Assembly: GCA_947462335.1 (NCBI GenBank)
Contig: OX381705.1
Coordinates: forward strand, 46,762,175 to 46,826,174
Origin: Harmothoe impar
Lineage: Eukaryota > Annelida > Polychaeta > Phyllodocida > Polynoidae
DNA length: 64,000 nucleotides
Direction: 5' to 3'
Positions 12,321 to 26,100 of this stretch are shown here, piece after piece; position 1 is the first letter of the stretch; the number at the start of each line of letters is the position of its first letter. A model generated the notes under the pieces. That model did no database searches and was not told the origin of the DNA. It saw nothing but the letters and a program-made list of their open reading frames with translations. A program made the translations under genes and the position numbers.

Positions 12321-15300
12321 GGTGGCTGTCTAGAATGGATCAAAAGTTTTTGAATTTCAACCAAAACGTTTCTCCGGGTTCTTTGCATAGTTCTCAACCC
12401 AATAGCAAAAAGGAATATGGGTGGTCCTGAGCTACTTTTTTTATATAGAATTTTGAAAACTAAAAGTATTTCCCTAAGATGAAAGAGGGAAAATGGTTTT
12501 AATCAATGAGGAATAGTAGTTAAAGTTTTTGAATTTTGCTTAAACTTCCACAAAACATCCAAACCATAATTTCAAAATTAATTAAAGTAATTCCAATATA
12601 GGGTCCCATGCATTATTTAGCCATAAGGCTATACGGCCTATACTTTAAGTGTTCTAGACCTAGTGAAAGAGCCATATGCTGGGAGAGTGCATGTCCAATC
12701 ACTGGCGCATTACTGCCCCCTAGTGCATTGACAGAGAAATACCTGTATAAGGACATAAGGCTATGCTTATCATGTTATCTGGCTAGAGGAACATCATGCT
12801 GCAGTGGATCAATTTTTCATCTTAAACAGCTACCTTAAGGTAATAGGTGTATACACTGTGACTGTGAAACTTCTTGTGGTTATTACAGTGATTAGAAAAG
12901 AGCCATTGTATATGGGTAGGCCCCGAACATTTGGGAATCTATTTTTCCGGGGAGGACAGTTTAATGATAACATATCGAGGATCTCAATGTAGCTTTGTCG
13001 GATTTTGGCTTCAACCTGACAATTGTGTCCTCTGGAAGGAAGGAGGTAGATCATGGAATTGGGAGATAGTTACCAGGTCGGACCTTGTTATAAATATTTT
13101 AGTCAAGTAAAGTTCCTTTATAGACGGAATTCATCATGAATATCCCCCCCCCCGTCTCAATAATTACTTAACCTTTGGCGTGTGACTCACCAATGACTGT
13201 TCTTCTTCATAGCCTAAGTATTATCTATTTGTCCATTTGAAACCCAAATTCCATCTTTACTCATATATATGAGTAACGTAGACCCCCCCCTTATCAGTCG
13301 TTAATGTGCTGCTTTTATACCAGGAGATGTACACTAGTTCTACATTCATTGAGTGAATCAGCACTGAAATCCGTCTTACGGTGGTTTGTTCGACATGCAT
13401 ACTAAGTGAGTTCGTTTGAAGCCCCTTCCATTTTTTCATTATTTTCCAATTGACTCGATAATCATTATTTGGTGTGGAATTATGTATGATCTCCCATACT
13501 TCTGCCAACAGCCGTAGAGGGGGGGGGGGGTAATAAGTATTGCTCCTCATGAAGTACATGCCCTATACCGAAGTGAGCTGCTCCACCTGTGAACCGAGCT
13601 GCTCCATAAGTTCTACTATTAGAGCCTATAGATCCTGGCGCCTCCACAGATAGGGCCTGCATCTAGAACTAACAACTGCTAACAACCAATGCACTGCTAG
13701 GGGTAGTGAACCCAAACTCAGATTGCCAACCACTATATACCCCCTTAGAGGAAATTTGATGTTCCTTAGGCCGTACCCAAACACAATTTATTGCGTGACT
13801 GAGCCTTGAGAAGGGTCCCCGCTCCCACCATGTACTTCACCCCGGCTGATGCTGATTGGTACGGGGGTTATTTGGTACATTTTGTGTCGGGGACATATTG
13901 GGGGAAAGACTGTTAACAAGCCGTGCAGCTTCCAGTTTGGTTTTAATGAATGCGTTGTGGGTATCATTAGAAGTACTTAGAAAGGGTCGCTGGAAGGGAG
14001 ACATGATCAATGGCTAGTTGAATATATAATCATGAGAAAATGTACTCTCCTTTGCACATGCTTTGCTTCGACTTCTTTAAGATATTCCCACTAACAAGTA
14101 ATCTTGTTCAAGAAAGCCGCATGGTGCCAATTGGATAAGGTATATCATTGATCTTGAGATTATTAAATCGTGTGAAGAGACTATTTCCAGCTGTAGTCCC
14201 CTTTGTAATGGATCTAGATAACTATCTTTAGCTTTTAGTTTAATTGTTAGTTGCTTCGAATCTGGGGAATTAGGGCTCAAACCAATAGACCCCCTCCCCC
14301 CCTCCTTTTATCTTTTTGTGGCAAAATTCATCCTAGATCAGTAGTATTAATACTGAACATTTCCGTTTTATGTTCATCTAAACATCTCACATATTGTACC
14401 AAGTCGAAGAAAGCAACTAGGCCCTTGGCACTCGATTTTGGGATTATCCATGGGCGTGGGCAGGGGTCCCTGGTCAGAGTCGTCGGACAGGGATGTAGGA
14501 GTGCTGATATTATCTGGATTACTTATGACCCTTGAGTGTAACTAAATAGTCGTACTTCTACCCGGCCATAGAGTCTTGTTGCCTACAAAAACTGCAACCT
14601 CTTATAGCATAGATGATGATAGATGATGCCTCTCCACTGGAGCACCCCCTGGAGACTTCCTCCCGAGGGGGTGATGGCAATGCTCTTCTAGAGGGCGTCC
14701 ATCTTGATTTCCTCCCGTCTCCAGGGGGACAGGGGATCTCCACCCCTGGAAGCTGTGATGTCCCCGTGCTCGCCCCCAGCGGCTTTCACACAGAGAGGGG
14801 TAATAATGCATTGTCCAAGCGGGTCGCTGTGGTGTGATTGAACCCCTTCCTCACTCACGCCCCCATCCCACCCCTCTGAGCACCCCCATCCAACGCATCC
14901 AGGGTGTTGGATGGCTGGTCGGGAATGGGTATACGGATTGAGGATGCCGACAACGTTGGTTGTTGTGCCCATTCCTCTTTATCGCCCCTGGTGAAAGGGG
15001 ATTGGCACTGGGCTGCAGGAGGTTGAGTTATCGCGCCTGAAATCTTAATAGAAGGTGAGGATGGTTGGAGCTGTTACACTTACAGACCGTGTCAATGGTC
15101 AGGGCTGGTGGCAACATGGCAGTATTCTCCAAGTACTGGGTCGAGTCTTCTCTATTTTGCCGGCACCAATTTTGTTATTCCTCCCGCCTGGTTTCCCCCC
15201 TTTCCTCTCCTCGTGATCCGGAAACCATGCATGCCCGGAATTGGGTAGGGGGGTTAGGCCCCTTTTTTGGCCCCAAATTGTAAAAAACAAACAAAAAAAA

Positions 15301-16747
15301 CAAACTTTTTAGGGATTCTGACTGTACTTGGCCGTTTCCTTTTTTCCTTGCACACCAAGAGAGCAGAAAGGAACAAAGAATCCATTTCGACATGTTATCA
15401 GTTATTTATTCAAAAGGGTTGTATCTAGTCTATCTTGAACAACATTATATAGGACGGCGGTTAGTTTCTTGTATACGGGTTTCCCTGTCTCCGAGAGAGG
15501 TATAGACAGAATCATATCTATTTCAAGTGAAACAGCTAGACTGATTGTCCAAACATTCACAATAATGTACAGTACAATTATTTGCACATGTGTATATATA
15601 TGTACATAGTCTGCAGCATAACAATAACATGTACAATAAAACACGATACACGTTTGTTCTTGTCTTGCTATTGAATGTAAGGCAGTGTAATAATTAGGCA
15701 TATTTCTGTTGAAGAGAAAAAAACGTTATTATGTCTTTGGAATCAATCACTTTTGATTATACAAATAGGGATGACTACTTTTTGGGATGACGACCATGTA
15801 GGGTCGTTCATGAAACATCAGAGGCGTATTAGAAACGGCAATAGTGTAAGCACGTTGTATTTATCCTGAGCCTATCACACCACCAATGTAGGTAACCCTG
15901 TACATAGCATACTATCACATTATTGTAGATTCTGAGAAAGACTGGCTTTTGGATAGCCATTGATCCAAAATATATAGCATCTCTGATCACCATGAACAGT
16001 ACTGCTCAATCTATACAATGTGGGGACAATTTGTGACATTATGATTACAATATCAAATATATAGTAATATATGCATATACATAGACTTACGCTTCCTCCC
16101 ATCTATATTATGCATTCAGCTATTAACAAGTGGTAGATTTCTCTCAATATTATATAATTCTAACACAAGTAACAATTAGCACAATAGCAGTTCCCTAATT
16201 CACAATGTCATACGTTCTTAATCAAATTAATGATTTTTGCTCAAGTTATTTGGTAGAACTATTCAAAAGAAGAAAGGGCGATATGATTACACATCTCTTA
16301 TAGACTAATATTATATAGACCAGGATAATTTATACATGATCTCTAATGACTAAAACTTCCCAACCCCTTTTCATAGCCGCACCTTTTACAAGTATATATC
16401 TAGAAAAATACAGTTATCTACTCAATAGTGAAATCACAGATGTGTTAGAATTTAATTCAATCAATGATGTGTAGCATATTGGTTATTTATCTTTCTAAAT
16501 AAAGCTACTGGTTTTCCACTGCTACTGCAATCCATTAGTCTTTAGCAAAATGTGTATCTCATTAGCTGTAAATATACCGGCTCCTTATGACTATGTATAT
16601 CCATTGGCCGTATCATACCAATGTAGTGTAAACAAGACTGTACATTTGAGTGCTACTAAAGAAGAGGTCCTTATCAGAGTTCGTGGTATAACCATGCCAT
16701 GTATTGGCAAGCTGCAGAGGAGCTCTTCTTAGCAGGTGCTTTATACC
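12321..16747. other. No supported gene
   Basis: AT-rich, with poly-C and poly-G runs near 13,145 and 13,520 and a GC-rich patch at 14,450-15,060 whose overlapping ORFs on both strands show no recognised domain. It lies downstream of the membrane protein gene 3' end. Confidence 0.35.
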
Positions 16748-16753
16748 TTTATT
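16748..16753 (-). terminator. Poly(A) signal AATAAA of the membrane protein gene
   Basis: A canonical AATAAA reads on the minus strand 146 bp past the stop codon. It is the first perfect hexamer I found downstream, so a short 3' UTR is likely. Confidence 0.55.
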
Positions 16754-16898
16754 CATAATTTACACCGGTAATGCTTCTCTACACGCTCTCAAACCCTCCT
16801 TTAACAAAGAGATCCATACGTTTCAAGTTACTAACGATCGCGTTATCCATAGTATGGACATTACAAATAGTGGTATCTCTCTATATAAACTGAGCAAA

Positions 16899-17142
16899 TT
16901 ATTTGATAAGCATATTGCCAGCAGGGCCCATGTACGACCGCCGCGGGTCATACATGGTACCTTTGCCGTAGAAGCTGGGGTCAGTGTGGTTCTCCGGCTT
17001 GGAGGAAAAGGCTGAGTTGTAGGTACCGTGCCCAGCGTATGTTTCCTCGTCCATGCGAAGGCCATAGGCTGAGGCGTACACCCCTCCTCCCCCTGTAGTA
17101 TGTGGCACCCGCGGCCCCTGGGTCTTCTCCTGGTATCGCCGT
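16899..17142 (-). CDS. Last exon: cytoplasmic tail
   Basis: After acceptor TTTCACCAG the frame continues [15 protein letters not shown] and runs 80 residues to a TAA stop. The tail has a GGGG stretch and eight further Tyr, in contexts such as [33 protein letters not shown] and RRSYMGP. These are candidate phosphotyrosine docking sites (inference). There is no kinase or other catalytic domain and no hydrophobic PDZ-type C-terminus (it ends NMLIK). Confidence 0.88.
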
Positions 17143-20100
17143 CTGGTGAAAGACAAGGGAAGTAACATGGATGTAGTTCTACTAGCACTGCAAGGTAAAG
17201 GCAACGTGTATGATGCAGTGGAGACATACACAACTTCACTATGACATCATTTTGTAATCATTAATAAGTATAATATTTCACTTCAGCCACATGTTTATAA
17301 TATAAGCATGCGGCTGAAGTGAAATATTATACTTATTGTGAATGTTTTAGATATTATGTAAAACATTCATTGATCAGAAGTTAACTGTTGTCATCGATAT
17401 CGTTTTGCAATTGTAAGTGTTATAATCAAGTGTATTTAGTATTTTTTCTTCTAATGTTCTAGTAGCCTTGGCCAATGTTCACGAAAGACCGGGACAAAAG
17501 AGTCCTGTACTATATTGTTCTTGTATTATATGTCTGTAGCATGAATGATTTGAGCATTTGAAAGTGGTGTTTTCTATAACCCTAGGCTACCATGCAAAGA
17601 CGGTGCTATTTCTAGATCAAGATCAAAATCTTACCTGTGGCGATGACAGACTATTATAACAGCCAAGACCACGAGTACAAGAGCCACAGATCCACAAACG
17701 ATGCCAACTATCATAATCCAATCATCGTTCTGGAACACATAAAACAGGTATAATTATGATGATTATCGTATATCAAATAAACAGTATTTAACCTGTTATA
17801 TAATGGCATTGCACAGTAAAGATAAGCACGTTAATTTAATCAGGTGAATGAATAGTCCACATTGCAGCGCCAACTTTACTAACCGGTTTATTGAGATCCG
17901 TCACGTCACCCTCGAACAGGTTCTTGCCGTATTTCTTGAGGGCGTCCTTGAGGTCTTTCTCCGAGGGATCCACGAGGGCCGAGGACACACAGTAGCGCAC
18001 CTCGGAGACCACCATTCCCGAGGCCACGTCTCTCCTCTCGTTACTAACGTCAGAGATCTCTACGTCAATCTCATCTTCCGTGACGTCTGGGTTGGCCTTG
18101 ACGTAGCTCTCCTTAAGTGCCCGGATGATGGTGGCCTCTTCTGGCTTCTTGGTCTCCCCGAGGAGTCGGATGATGTTGCAGCGTTTAGGAGTGCAGCCAC
18201 AGCTGCTCACGCCGGCCGCCTTGCGCACCTCATCGTTCAGGATGTTGTCGGCAGGGATCGCCACAAACACGGGCTCCGGGTCTTGGCCGTCCACGGCCAC
18301 GCTGAACACCACAGGCGTCACGAACTGGCTGTAACGTTGACATAGGGGATGCATATTAATTAATGAAGGAACGCGGAAGCAGTTAAAGATTTAGAATGTC
18401 GTGGACGTTATAATTATACTGTGTAACGGGGATGGGGGGCTCCCTATCTGTTCTATACTCTCATTGTGCGAACAATGCCCCAACTATAATTTGGGGGTTC
18501 CAAGAAATCATCGGGCAACACACCCTAACTTTAGTAATATACAACAACATGAACGGCATGATGAATGCAACACAGAGAATATTCTCGTCTGCAAACAGTA
18601 GCACGTGATTGGTCTTTGATTGGCCATTAGAGTGTCGTCTGCACCCGCCGCCAAATGTACAACGTCACATAATTATGCCGCCTAATTGGCGCCATGCACC
18701 ACTGCACACTACAAGAAAATGTCTCCAGAGTTATAACTCTCGGCACATCCTTCTATATTCGCCCATCTATTTGGACAACCTCTGGAGGCACTCCACTAGT
18801 TACTTTAACTCACACTTCGAACATAATATCCACAAAGAGTAACATCTTACCCGTTTGGTCCAACAAACTCGGATTCCTGTAAGTGTTTGTCTCGGCGTTG
18901 TCGTCTCGGCACCAACGGTTTCACATTGACGCTAATCTTCCTCTCCTCAATATCTACGACAGGAGAATGGGAAGTCATATGACAGAGTTACAAACGGTTT
19001 ATAATTGCATGGTATGATGCACGTATAACGTCTCAAGCGTGTGATGTTTTAAACAATTTTACAAATATTTAGCTCGCATTCGATTAAGGATATTAGTAAA
19101 CCAGTTCATATGGAAAGCATTTTTGAGGGGTTCAATCCATGTACATCTGTAATTTAATAGTGCATAGTGTGTCGGCAACCGGGTCGGCTAAAAACACAGG
19201 CTCTCGTAAAGCATGATACATAATTATATATTCAAATCAATGTTATATGTGGATCGGCCTACCCAGATTGGCGCGTGCCCATGCCTTCTTAATGCCGCTG
19301 CTGATATACTCCAGTTTGGGCTTCATCTCTGTCTTAGATCCCGATAGGAAGAGCTGGTACTTCCGCTTGGCCTTGCAGCCGCACAGTTCCATCCGGCTAC
19401 GCGAGAGTCCGTCATTGACGTCCTCCTCTGACGGGATGACGGCGTTAAGGCCAGGCTCCCCTCCGTCAAACTTGATGGCGACACCGACACGCGTTACGTC
19501 CTTCCATTCAGTACTGACATAGTCGTGTGCTTTGGAAAAGATGGCTTTCACCGAGGCACCCACTGTGGATAGTGAAAAATGAGTACTTTTAATGTGGTGA
19601 GAGTATTATTTTGATGACAGTGCGAGGTTTACGCTTGGCTGTAAGTAGTATATGGAATCTGGAGAACTTGCCGGGTTTAACGCAGCAACCGTGGTAAGTA
19701 GTATAGGCAAATGGGACATATTGACGGGCTAAGAGTATTCAATACACTACCTCTGCATCGTGATTCGATGGTAAGTTGATTAAAATATTCAAGAAAGGGA
19801 CAAATTGTCTCGTTTTGTGATATCAGGAGTAACGGATGATGATTTCGAATCGTGTTGCTGTTGCCATGTACCTACAGATGACAACACCCCATGATACGTT
19901 TTTTTCCATTTTGAGTGCCCGAAAGAAAATACAACTGTACAAGTATAAGGGAACGTTCAACAATAACATCACTGCTATGGGGTGGGGGACCTTCTGCTCT
20001 GGCATACAAATTATAGGCCTACTAATTAAAACAGTGACAACGGGGTCCTGAAAATGTCCCAAAAACAGTGACATAATTGTTGAACACGATTAAAACACCT

Positions 20101-23100
20101 GATTAAAACACGATGGCCCTACCATTGGATGCTGCCCAGGTGGCCTGGACAGCCGTCTCCAGGGTGGCCTGCTGCGACTCGGCCAGCTGACCGCTCAGGT
20201 ACAGGTCCCTGACGGTAAGGACCGCCGACCTGTACACCTCCAGGGCGGCCGAGCTACGCAGCTCCGTCTCCAGCTCGTCTATAGAGGGGGCGAGCAGCTC
20301 CTCCACGGCAAAGGCCGCTCCAGCCGACTTGAGCTGGTAGTAGATCCTCGTCAGGGGCTCACTGTCGGGAGGTATAGGGAGAGGGGGAGTTATATGTGCA
20401 TTGAGGTAGAGTGAGCAGTTGACATCTAAATGGGGGGAATTAATTACGATATGATTATAATGCTTCCGGAGATACTACAAAAGATTTCATATTTAGTAAT
20501 AAAACTTACTAATACATTTATATTTAAAAAAAAAAGACAGTTATGATGTTAACTAAAATAATGCAGATAAAGAATGCCAGCTGTACAATATTGAGATCAT
20601 TAGATTTATGGAAGCCTAGAAAGTATCTGTATTGTATATACAATGTAGCCATATTTTAATAATAGATCTCTAGCTCGACTAACCTCTTGGCGAGTGACAC
20701 GAGGCTGGTTTGTCCTACTACAGCGTAGCTTACGGCCGTTAGGGTGGCGGCAGGTCCCCTGTTCCACACCGTCCTCACAGCACCCATCACCTGGAGGGCC
20801 ATCCCCTTGGTGGCATGCCCCTCTATGACCAGCGAGTAGGTGTTGTCCATGCGGATCGACACGTCTCCAGTGTACAAGATGACATCAGCCAGGCCAGTAG
20901 CATCCATGGCCCTCCTGAGCATGCTGCTACCCGGAGGAGGGCGGTCATCAGGGAAGGTGCCCCGTCCATTCACCTTCAGGTTGTATAACACCTTGGTGTG
21001 ACGAGAGCTGCAATAGTAAAGTGGACATTGGGGAAGGATTATGTAGTTGCAATCGTGAAATTTTTATACATGCTTAAATGCTGTTGTCAATTGGGAAGAT
21101 AGCAGTCCAATAGAATTCCAGCTTCTATTAATGAAATTGAAAAAAAAGACACACTCAAGGTATTGTATCTTACCCAAATGCTCCGAGATTGACTTCCACC
21201 TTGGTTAATCCGATGTCAATTTTAGTTGTTTCTGGATAAATAAGAAGAGTCACCGTTAATGTTGTATTTAAACAGGACAGGGGATTAAAAGTTATGACAT
21301 GGATACCGTTAATACTGAAGTAGGAATAGTCCTGTAAACGATTGAGGCCGTGTCTCATGAGATTGCAACAATTGAAACGTCTTTGACCGGTGTAGTCTTT
21401 GACCAGCACGTTTCAAAAGGGCTGAAATGGGGGCTATGTACACAGAAATGGAGGGGAAAGGTTAATGGATATGTTAACACTATATACAACAAACTTCCCA
21501 ACCTTTCTGTGTACATAGCCCCCATTTCAGCCCTTTTGAAACTTGCTGGTCAAAGACTACACCGGTCAAAGACTACACAGGTCAAAGACTTCACCCGCTT
21601 AAAGACGTTTCAATTGTTACAAACTCATGAGACACAGCCTTGAGATGTATGACATACTCTGTTACATGTACACATGTACACATTTTTATATGCAATTTAG
21701 CTTTCATGTATATACACCGTGTTTACCGGTAATTATAAATTATTGGGCCTAAATAGACAATTGAGAAAAGAGAAATGACAAAGTGTAATTGTACCTTCAA
21801 GGTCCTGCCAAACTGACTTGAGCACTGCTACAATGGGTTTAACACTGTCGTCATCATATACCCCTTGTACTGACACTGAATACTGCCTGGAGTAGAAGTT
21901 AAAGCTGTTTCCTCCAGTGAAGACCTTGTAGGTGGTGCCCGTCTGTGATGTGACCAGCAGCGACTTTACCATATCAGCGTTAGTAGGGGCGGCCACTGAC
22001 TGGGGTAATACTACCTCACCGCCCACCAACACGTAGTAGGTGATACCTGTTAACGTCTCCCTGCAATGGTGCATTCCATGTTTAGTCAACACCACATTTG
22101 GTTTGTACATAGATAGATTAATACTTGTTCATAAATGTGAACTGTGTTGTTCAGGGGTTGTTTATATTGGAGATGTGTTCATGATATATTTACGCAAGTT
22201 AAGGTCATGTCCGTTATGATATTAGAAGGGAAAGGGGATTTGGCTAGCGTAAACATATGTATTAGAATGTACGCCAAGAATAGTATACTACAAATGTAAA
22301 TATATAGCACCATATAACCTCATTATCAGCTTATTACATTCACATTTAATTCGGGTGTGTAAAAAAGGTAGAATGCCAAATAGGCGTATCGCAGTTCGCA
22401 GAATGCTTTCCCTGTACAATTAGCGGTACCGCACGTATGCCCCTCCAACTTGCAGGAGCTCCCCCAATATTAAGTGTATTTGATTAGCTTACTGTCGGTC
22501 TCCTATGAGCTCCTCCTTACTGATGGCTATTTCGACAGTCGCACCTGTTTAACACAGCAAATATTTTAATCAATTGAGAAGAAAGGTAGAATCATTAGGG
22601 AAGTTTTAACTTCTCATTTTTTAAGCGAAATGTCTGTGAGTAGTATGAGAAAATGGGGAAATATGTCGGGAACATGATGTTAGTAGTATAGGGATTGGGA
22701 CATTCTAGCGGGCTAAGATTTCATTACTTTACAAAATATATAGTAAGCAACACAACTGCAAATCAGGAGTAACAATAGATTATTCAAATCATAGACAGCT
22801 ATGCAGAGATACCATATCATAACTTCTACACAGAATTTTAGATTAAAACTCGATAATGCATCCATAAAACACGTGTCTCTAAAACACGTCACTTACTGGC
22901 AACAAATGTTCTCCAGATGGCTGTGAGAGATCCCTGGAAGGCGGGCACGTCGGCGGAGGCTATCTTGCCTTCTATGAAGACCATGTTGGAGAGGCGGAGG
23001 GCGCGGGCAGTGGTCAGGGTGGTAGTAGATACCACCTGATAAGGCAACTGAGCCGCAGTAAAACCAGCGGTAAGGGCATTCTTATCTAGTACTGCCTCCG

Positions 23101-26100
23101 TCCTGGCGTCCAGCAGCCGAGTACCCAGGTACCCAAAGAAGACAAACTTCACCATCTTACTCTTCTGTGCAACTAAGGAATCTCTGCAAACCACATAAAA
23201 GAAATTGTTGTAAAACATCTCCCCCAATTTATTATAGAATTGATATGTAGTACACTACATTTTGAGCTAATTTGATGATTTCCCATGGTGATTTAGAGAT
23301 ATAGGTTCATGCTTTTGATATCAATAGTATGAAAATACAAAAGTATACCATGATCCTAAATCAGACACGTTACTTACAGCTGGGTATCGACTTGCCATGT
23401 CTGCGTTGCTACCTCAATACGCAATGAGAAGTATTCTGAAATAAACACAAATATTAATTGTTATTCAGCATTGTCTAGGATAGTTTAAGGCTGATTAATT
23501 CATGTTAATGTGTGACTTGATGCCAGAAATAGGTAATCGTTATAGGCATAATACAAGGGGACAAATTCAAGGATTTTACGGCAAAGCCGTAGTGGCTTTG
23601 GGTTTTATAGGATTGTTATGAACTACAGGTGAGAAAACGAGGGGGCATAGATTTATAATTTTTGGTGTTTCTGGGGTTCTTATGCAATTCAAGTTTGATG
23701 GTTTGCAGCAACACTGCATGGCCAGTCAATTACATGCACTTAGCTAAATCTTTTTGATTTCTATTGGTTTTACTGCAGCTGGTATAACAATAGAATCCAA
23801 TATGTGCCAATGGAATCAAATAGGTACCAATGCAACTCCATTGATGCCTATGCAAATATCATCTTGGCAGCCATATTGAAAATTACCTGGATCAAAAATC
23901 GGAGCATACAAATGGATTCTACACCCCAGAAAACCCTATTATACATGTGTCATACAAGGAAATCAGACAATCTTGAGTTTTTGGTGGCCATCTTGGCAGC
24001 CATCTTGGAAATATCTCGGATTGAAAATCTGAGCCTGAAAATGGATTCTACATCCCAGAAAACCCTACTATCCATGTATCACACAAGGAAATCAGACAAT
24101 CTTGAGTTTTTGGTGGTCATCTTGGCAGCCATCTTGGAAATTTCTTGGATTGAAAATCTGAGCCTGAAAATGGATTCTACATCCCAGAAAACCCTACTAC
24201 CGTAAATTCTCGCGTAGAAGCCGCGGCTAGTACGAGGGTCAGATCCCTGGTGCGGCTTATAGGATCGGCTCATGGTCTGGGTGCGGCTAATATGTGAGTT
24301 TTTGTTACTATAGTACAGTATTCAAGCCACCATAATCAGATGGCCAGTGCGGCTTATAGGATCGCCCAAAACTCGGGGTGCGGCTTATACGAGAGTTAGG
24401 CTTATACGCGAGAATTTACGGTATCCATGTATCACACAAGGAAATCAGACAACCTTGAGTTGTTGGTGGCCATCTTGGCAGCCATCTTGGAAATTTCCCG
24501 GATTAAAATTGTGAGCCTGAAAATGGATTCTACATCCCAGAAAACCCTACTGTCCATGTATCACACAAGGAAATCAGACAACCTTGAGTTTTTGATGGCC
24601 ATCTTGGCAGCCATCTTGGAAATTTCCCGGATTGAAATTGTGAGCCTGAAAATGGATTCTACATCCCAGAAAACCCTACTATCCATGTATCACACAAGGA
24701 AATCAGACAATCTTGAGTTTTTGGCAGCCATCTTGGCAGTCAGAGGGGGCAGAAGGAGGGAAGGCAGAGGGAGGGCAGAGGGAGAAGGTAACAGGAAGGA
24801 GGAAAATGGGGTAGAGTGGGGGGGGGAGGGGTAGATGGGGTAGTAGGAGGGGAATAGGAAGGAGGAGAGGGTAGAGGGAGGAGGAGAGGGCAGAGGGAGG
24901 AGGCGAGGGCAGAGAAAGGAGGGAGGAGGAGAGGGCAGAGGCAGGAGGAGGAGAGGGCAGAGGCAGGAGGAGGAGGAGAGGGCACAGGGAGGCACAGGGA
25001 GGAGGAGGGGGGCACAAGGAGGACTTGTGATGGCCTTCCTTTAAAGACTGTAAAATATTATTTCAGGGTTGGTGCATGTGTGTGTGGGGTGGGGGAGGGG
25101 TAATTATGTTGGACTTCACAGTTTGACTTTGGGCGGGCTTGAGTGATTTCAAGAGCCACCCTGGACCCACTCAACTTCTAGTATAGGTCCTGTATGTGCA
25201 TAGTATGGGAATTGGCATTGACATTGACAGCTTGGCTTGGCATGGGAGTCAATAGTTATTAGGCTGGTGCCTATCCTTGCCATTGACAGCAACATTAGAG
25301 AACTCAAAATATGGCTGTTCACAAGATGTCTAGGCCTTACCACAAGGCACATTGGTTCAACATGTAGTAACTGAAAGCAAGATCTAGGATAAATTAGTCT
25401 TGCACACACCTGCAAGGACACATGGGGATACCAGTCCTAGCAGGGTTTAAGGGCCAGCTAGGACTATATCTAACAATGAACAAGGGGGCCTATGCTAGTC
25501 TTTTCTTGTCAAAAATCTAAACCCTCCTCTGTGGTGCAAATGGCTTTGGGGACAAGGTCCCAAAGCCAATAATCATTATCATGTATTCGAAGGTATAGAA
25601 TAGAACTCTGAGTACCTGCTTGCGACGTCCAGCATTCAACGTATAGCATTCAACGGTTAGAATGAAAATCGTTTTATCTAGGCTAGTTAAATCATCTATC
25701 AATTGTACTCACGTGGGTGGGCTGCCTTGATTATGTTCTGGATGACCACAGCGACCTTCTTCTGATCGCTGGCCGCCACCCACTTGTCTAGGTACACGTG
25801 CATGGCCCCCTGGTACCTCTGCAGCTCCCCTACGGCAATGTCCACCAGGGCATACGGACCTGAGGGACCCACAATGGCGGATACACCACTGAGGGAGTCC
25901 ATAGGAAGGTCTGGGAGGTCCTCCAGTGTGATCACCTTATTTTCCTTAGTAACAGAATACATGAGGACATAAACAAAGTCTCCTAGAGGGGTTAGGAACT
26001 CCTCCTGGGCTCTGACCTTGACGACGACATCGTCCCACTTGGCACCTAGGGCGCGCCATGCCGTCTGGATGACCACGTCGATTTGTGCATAGTCAGCAGC

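Noticed and set aside
14558..14972. Overlapping ORFs on both strands in a GC-rich patch
   Set aside because: No recognisable domain, no convincing splice pairs, and several mutually exclusive frames.
17848..18345. 165-codon plus-strand ORF
   Set aside because: It is the antisense of the unit 28 exon, which fits the spliced minus-strand model.
23804..24834. Plus-strand ORFs with repeated [18 protein letters not shown]
   Set aside because: They follow the 132 bp tandem repeat; open frames are shared by all copies and are broken by the inserted element. No splice context supports coding.
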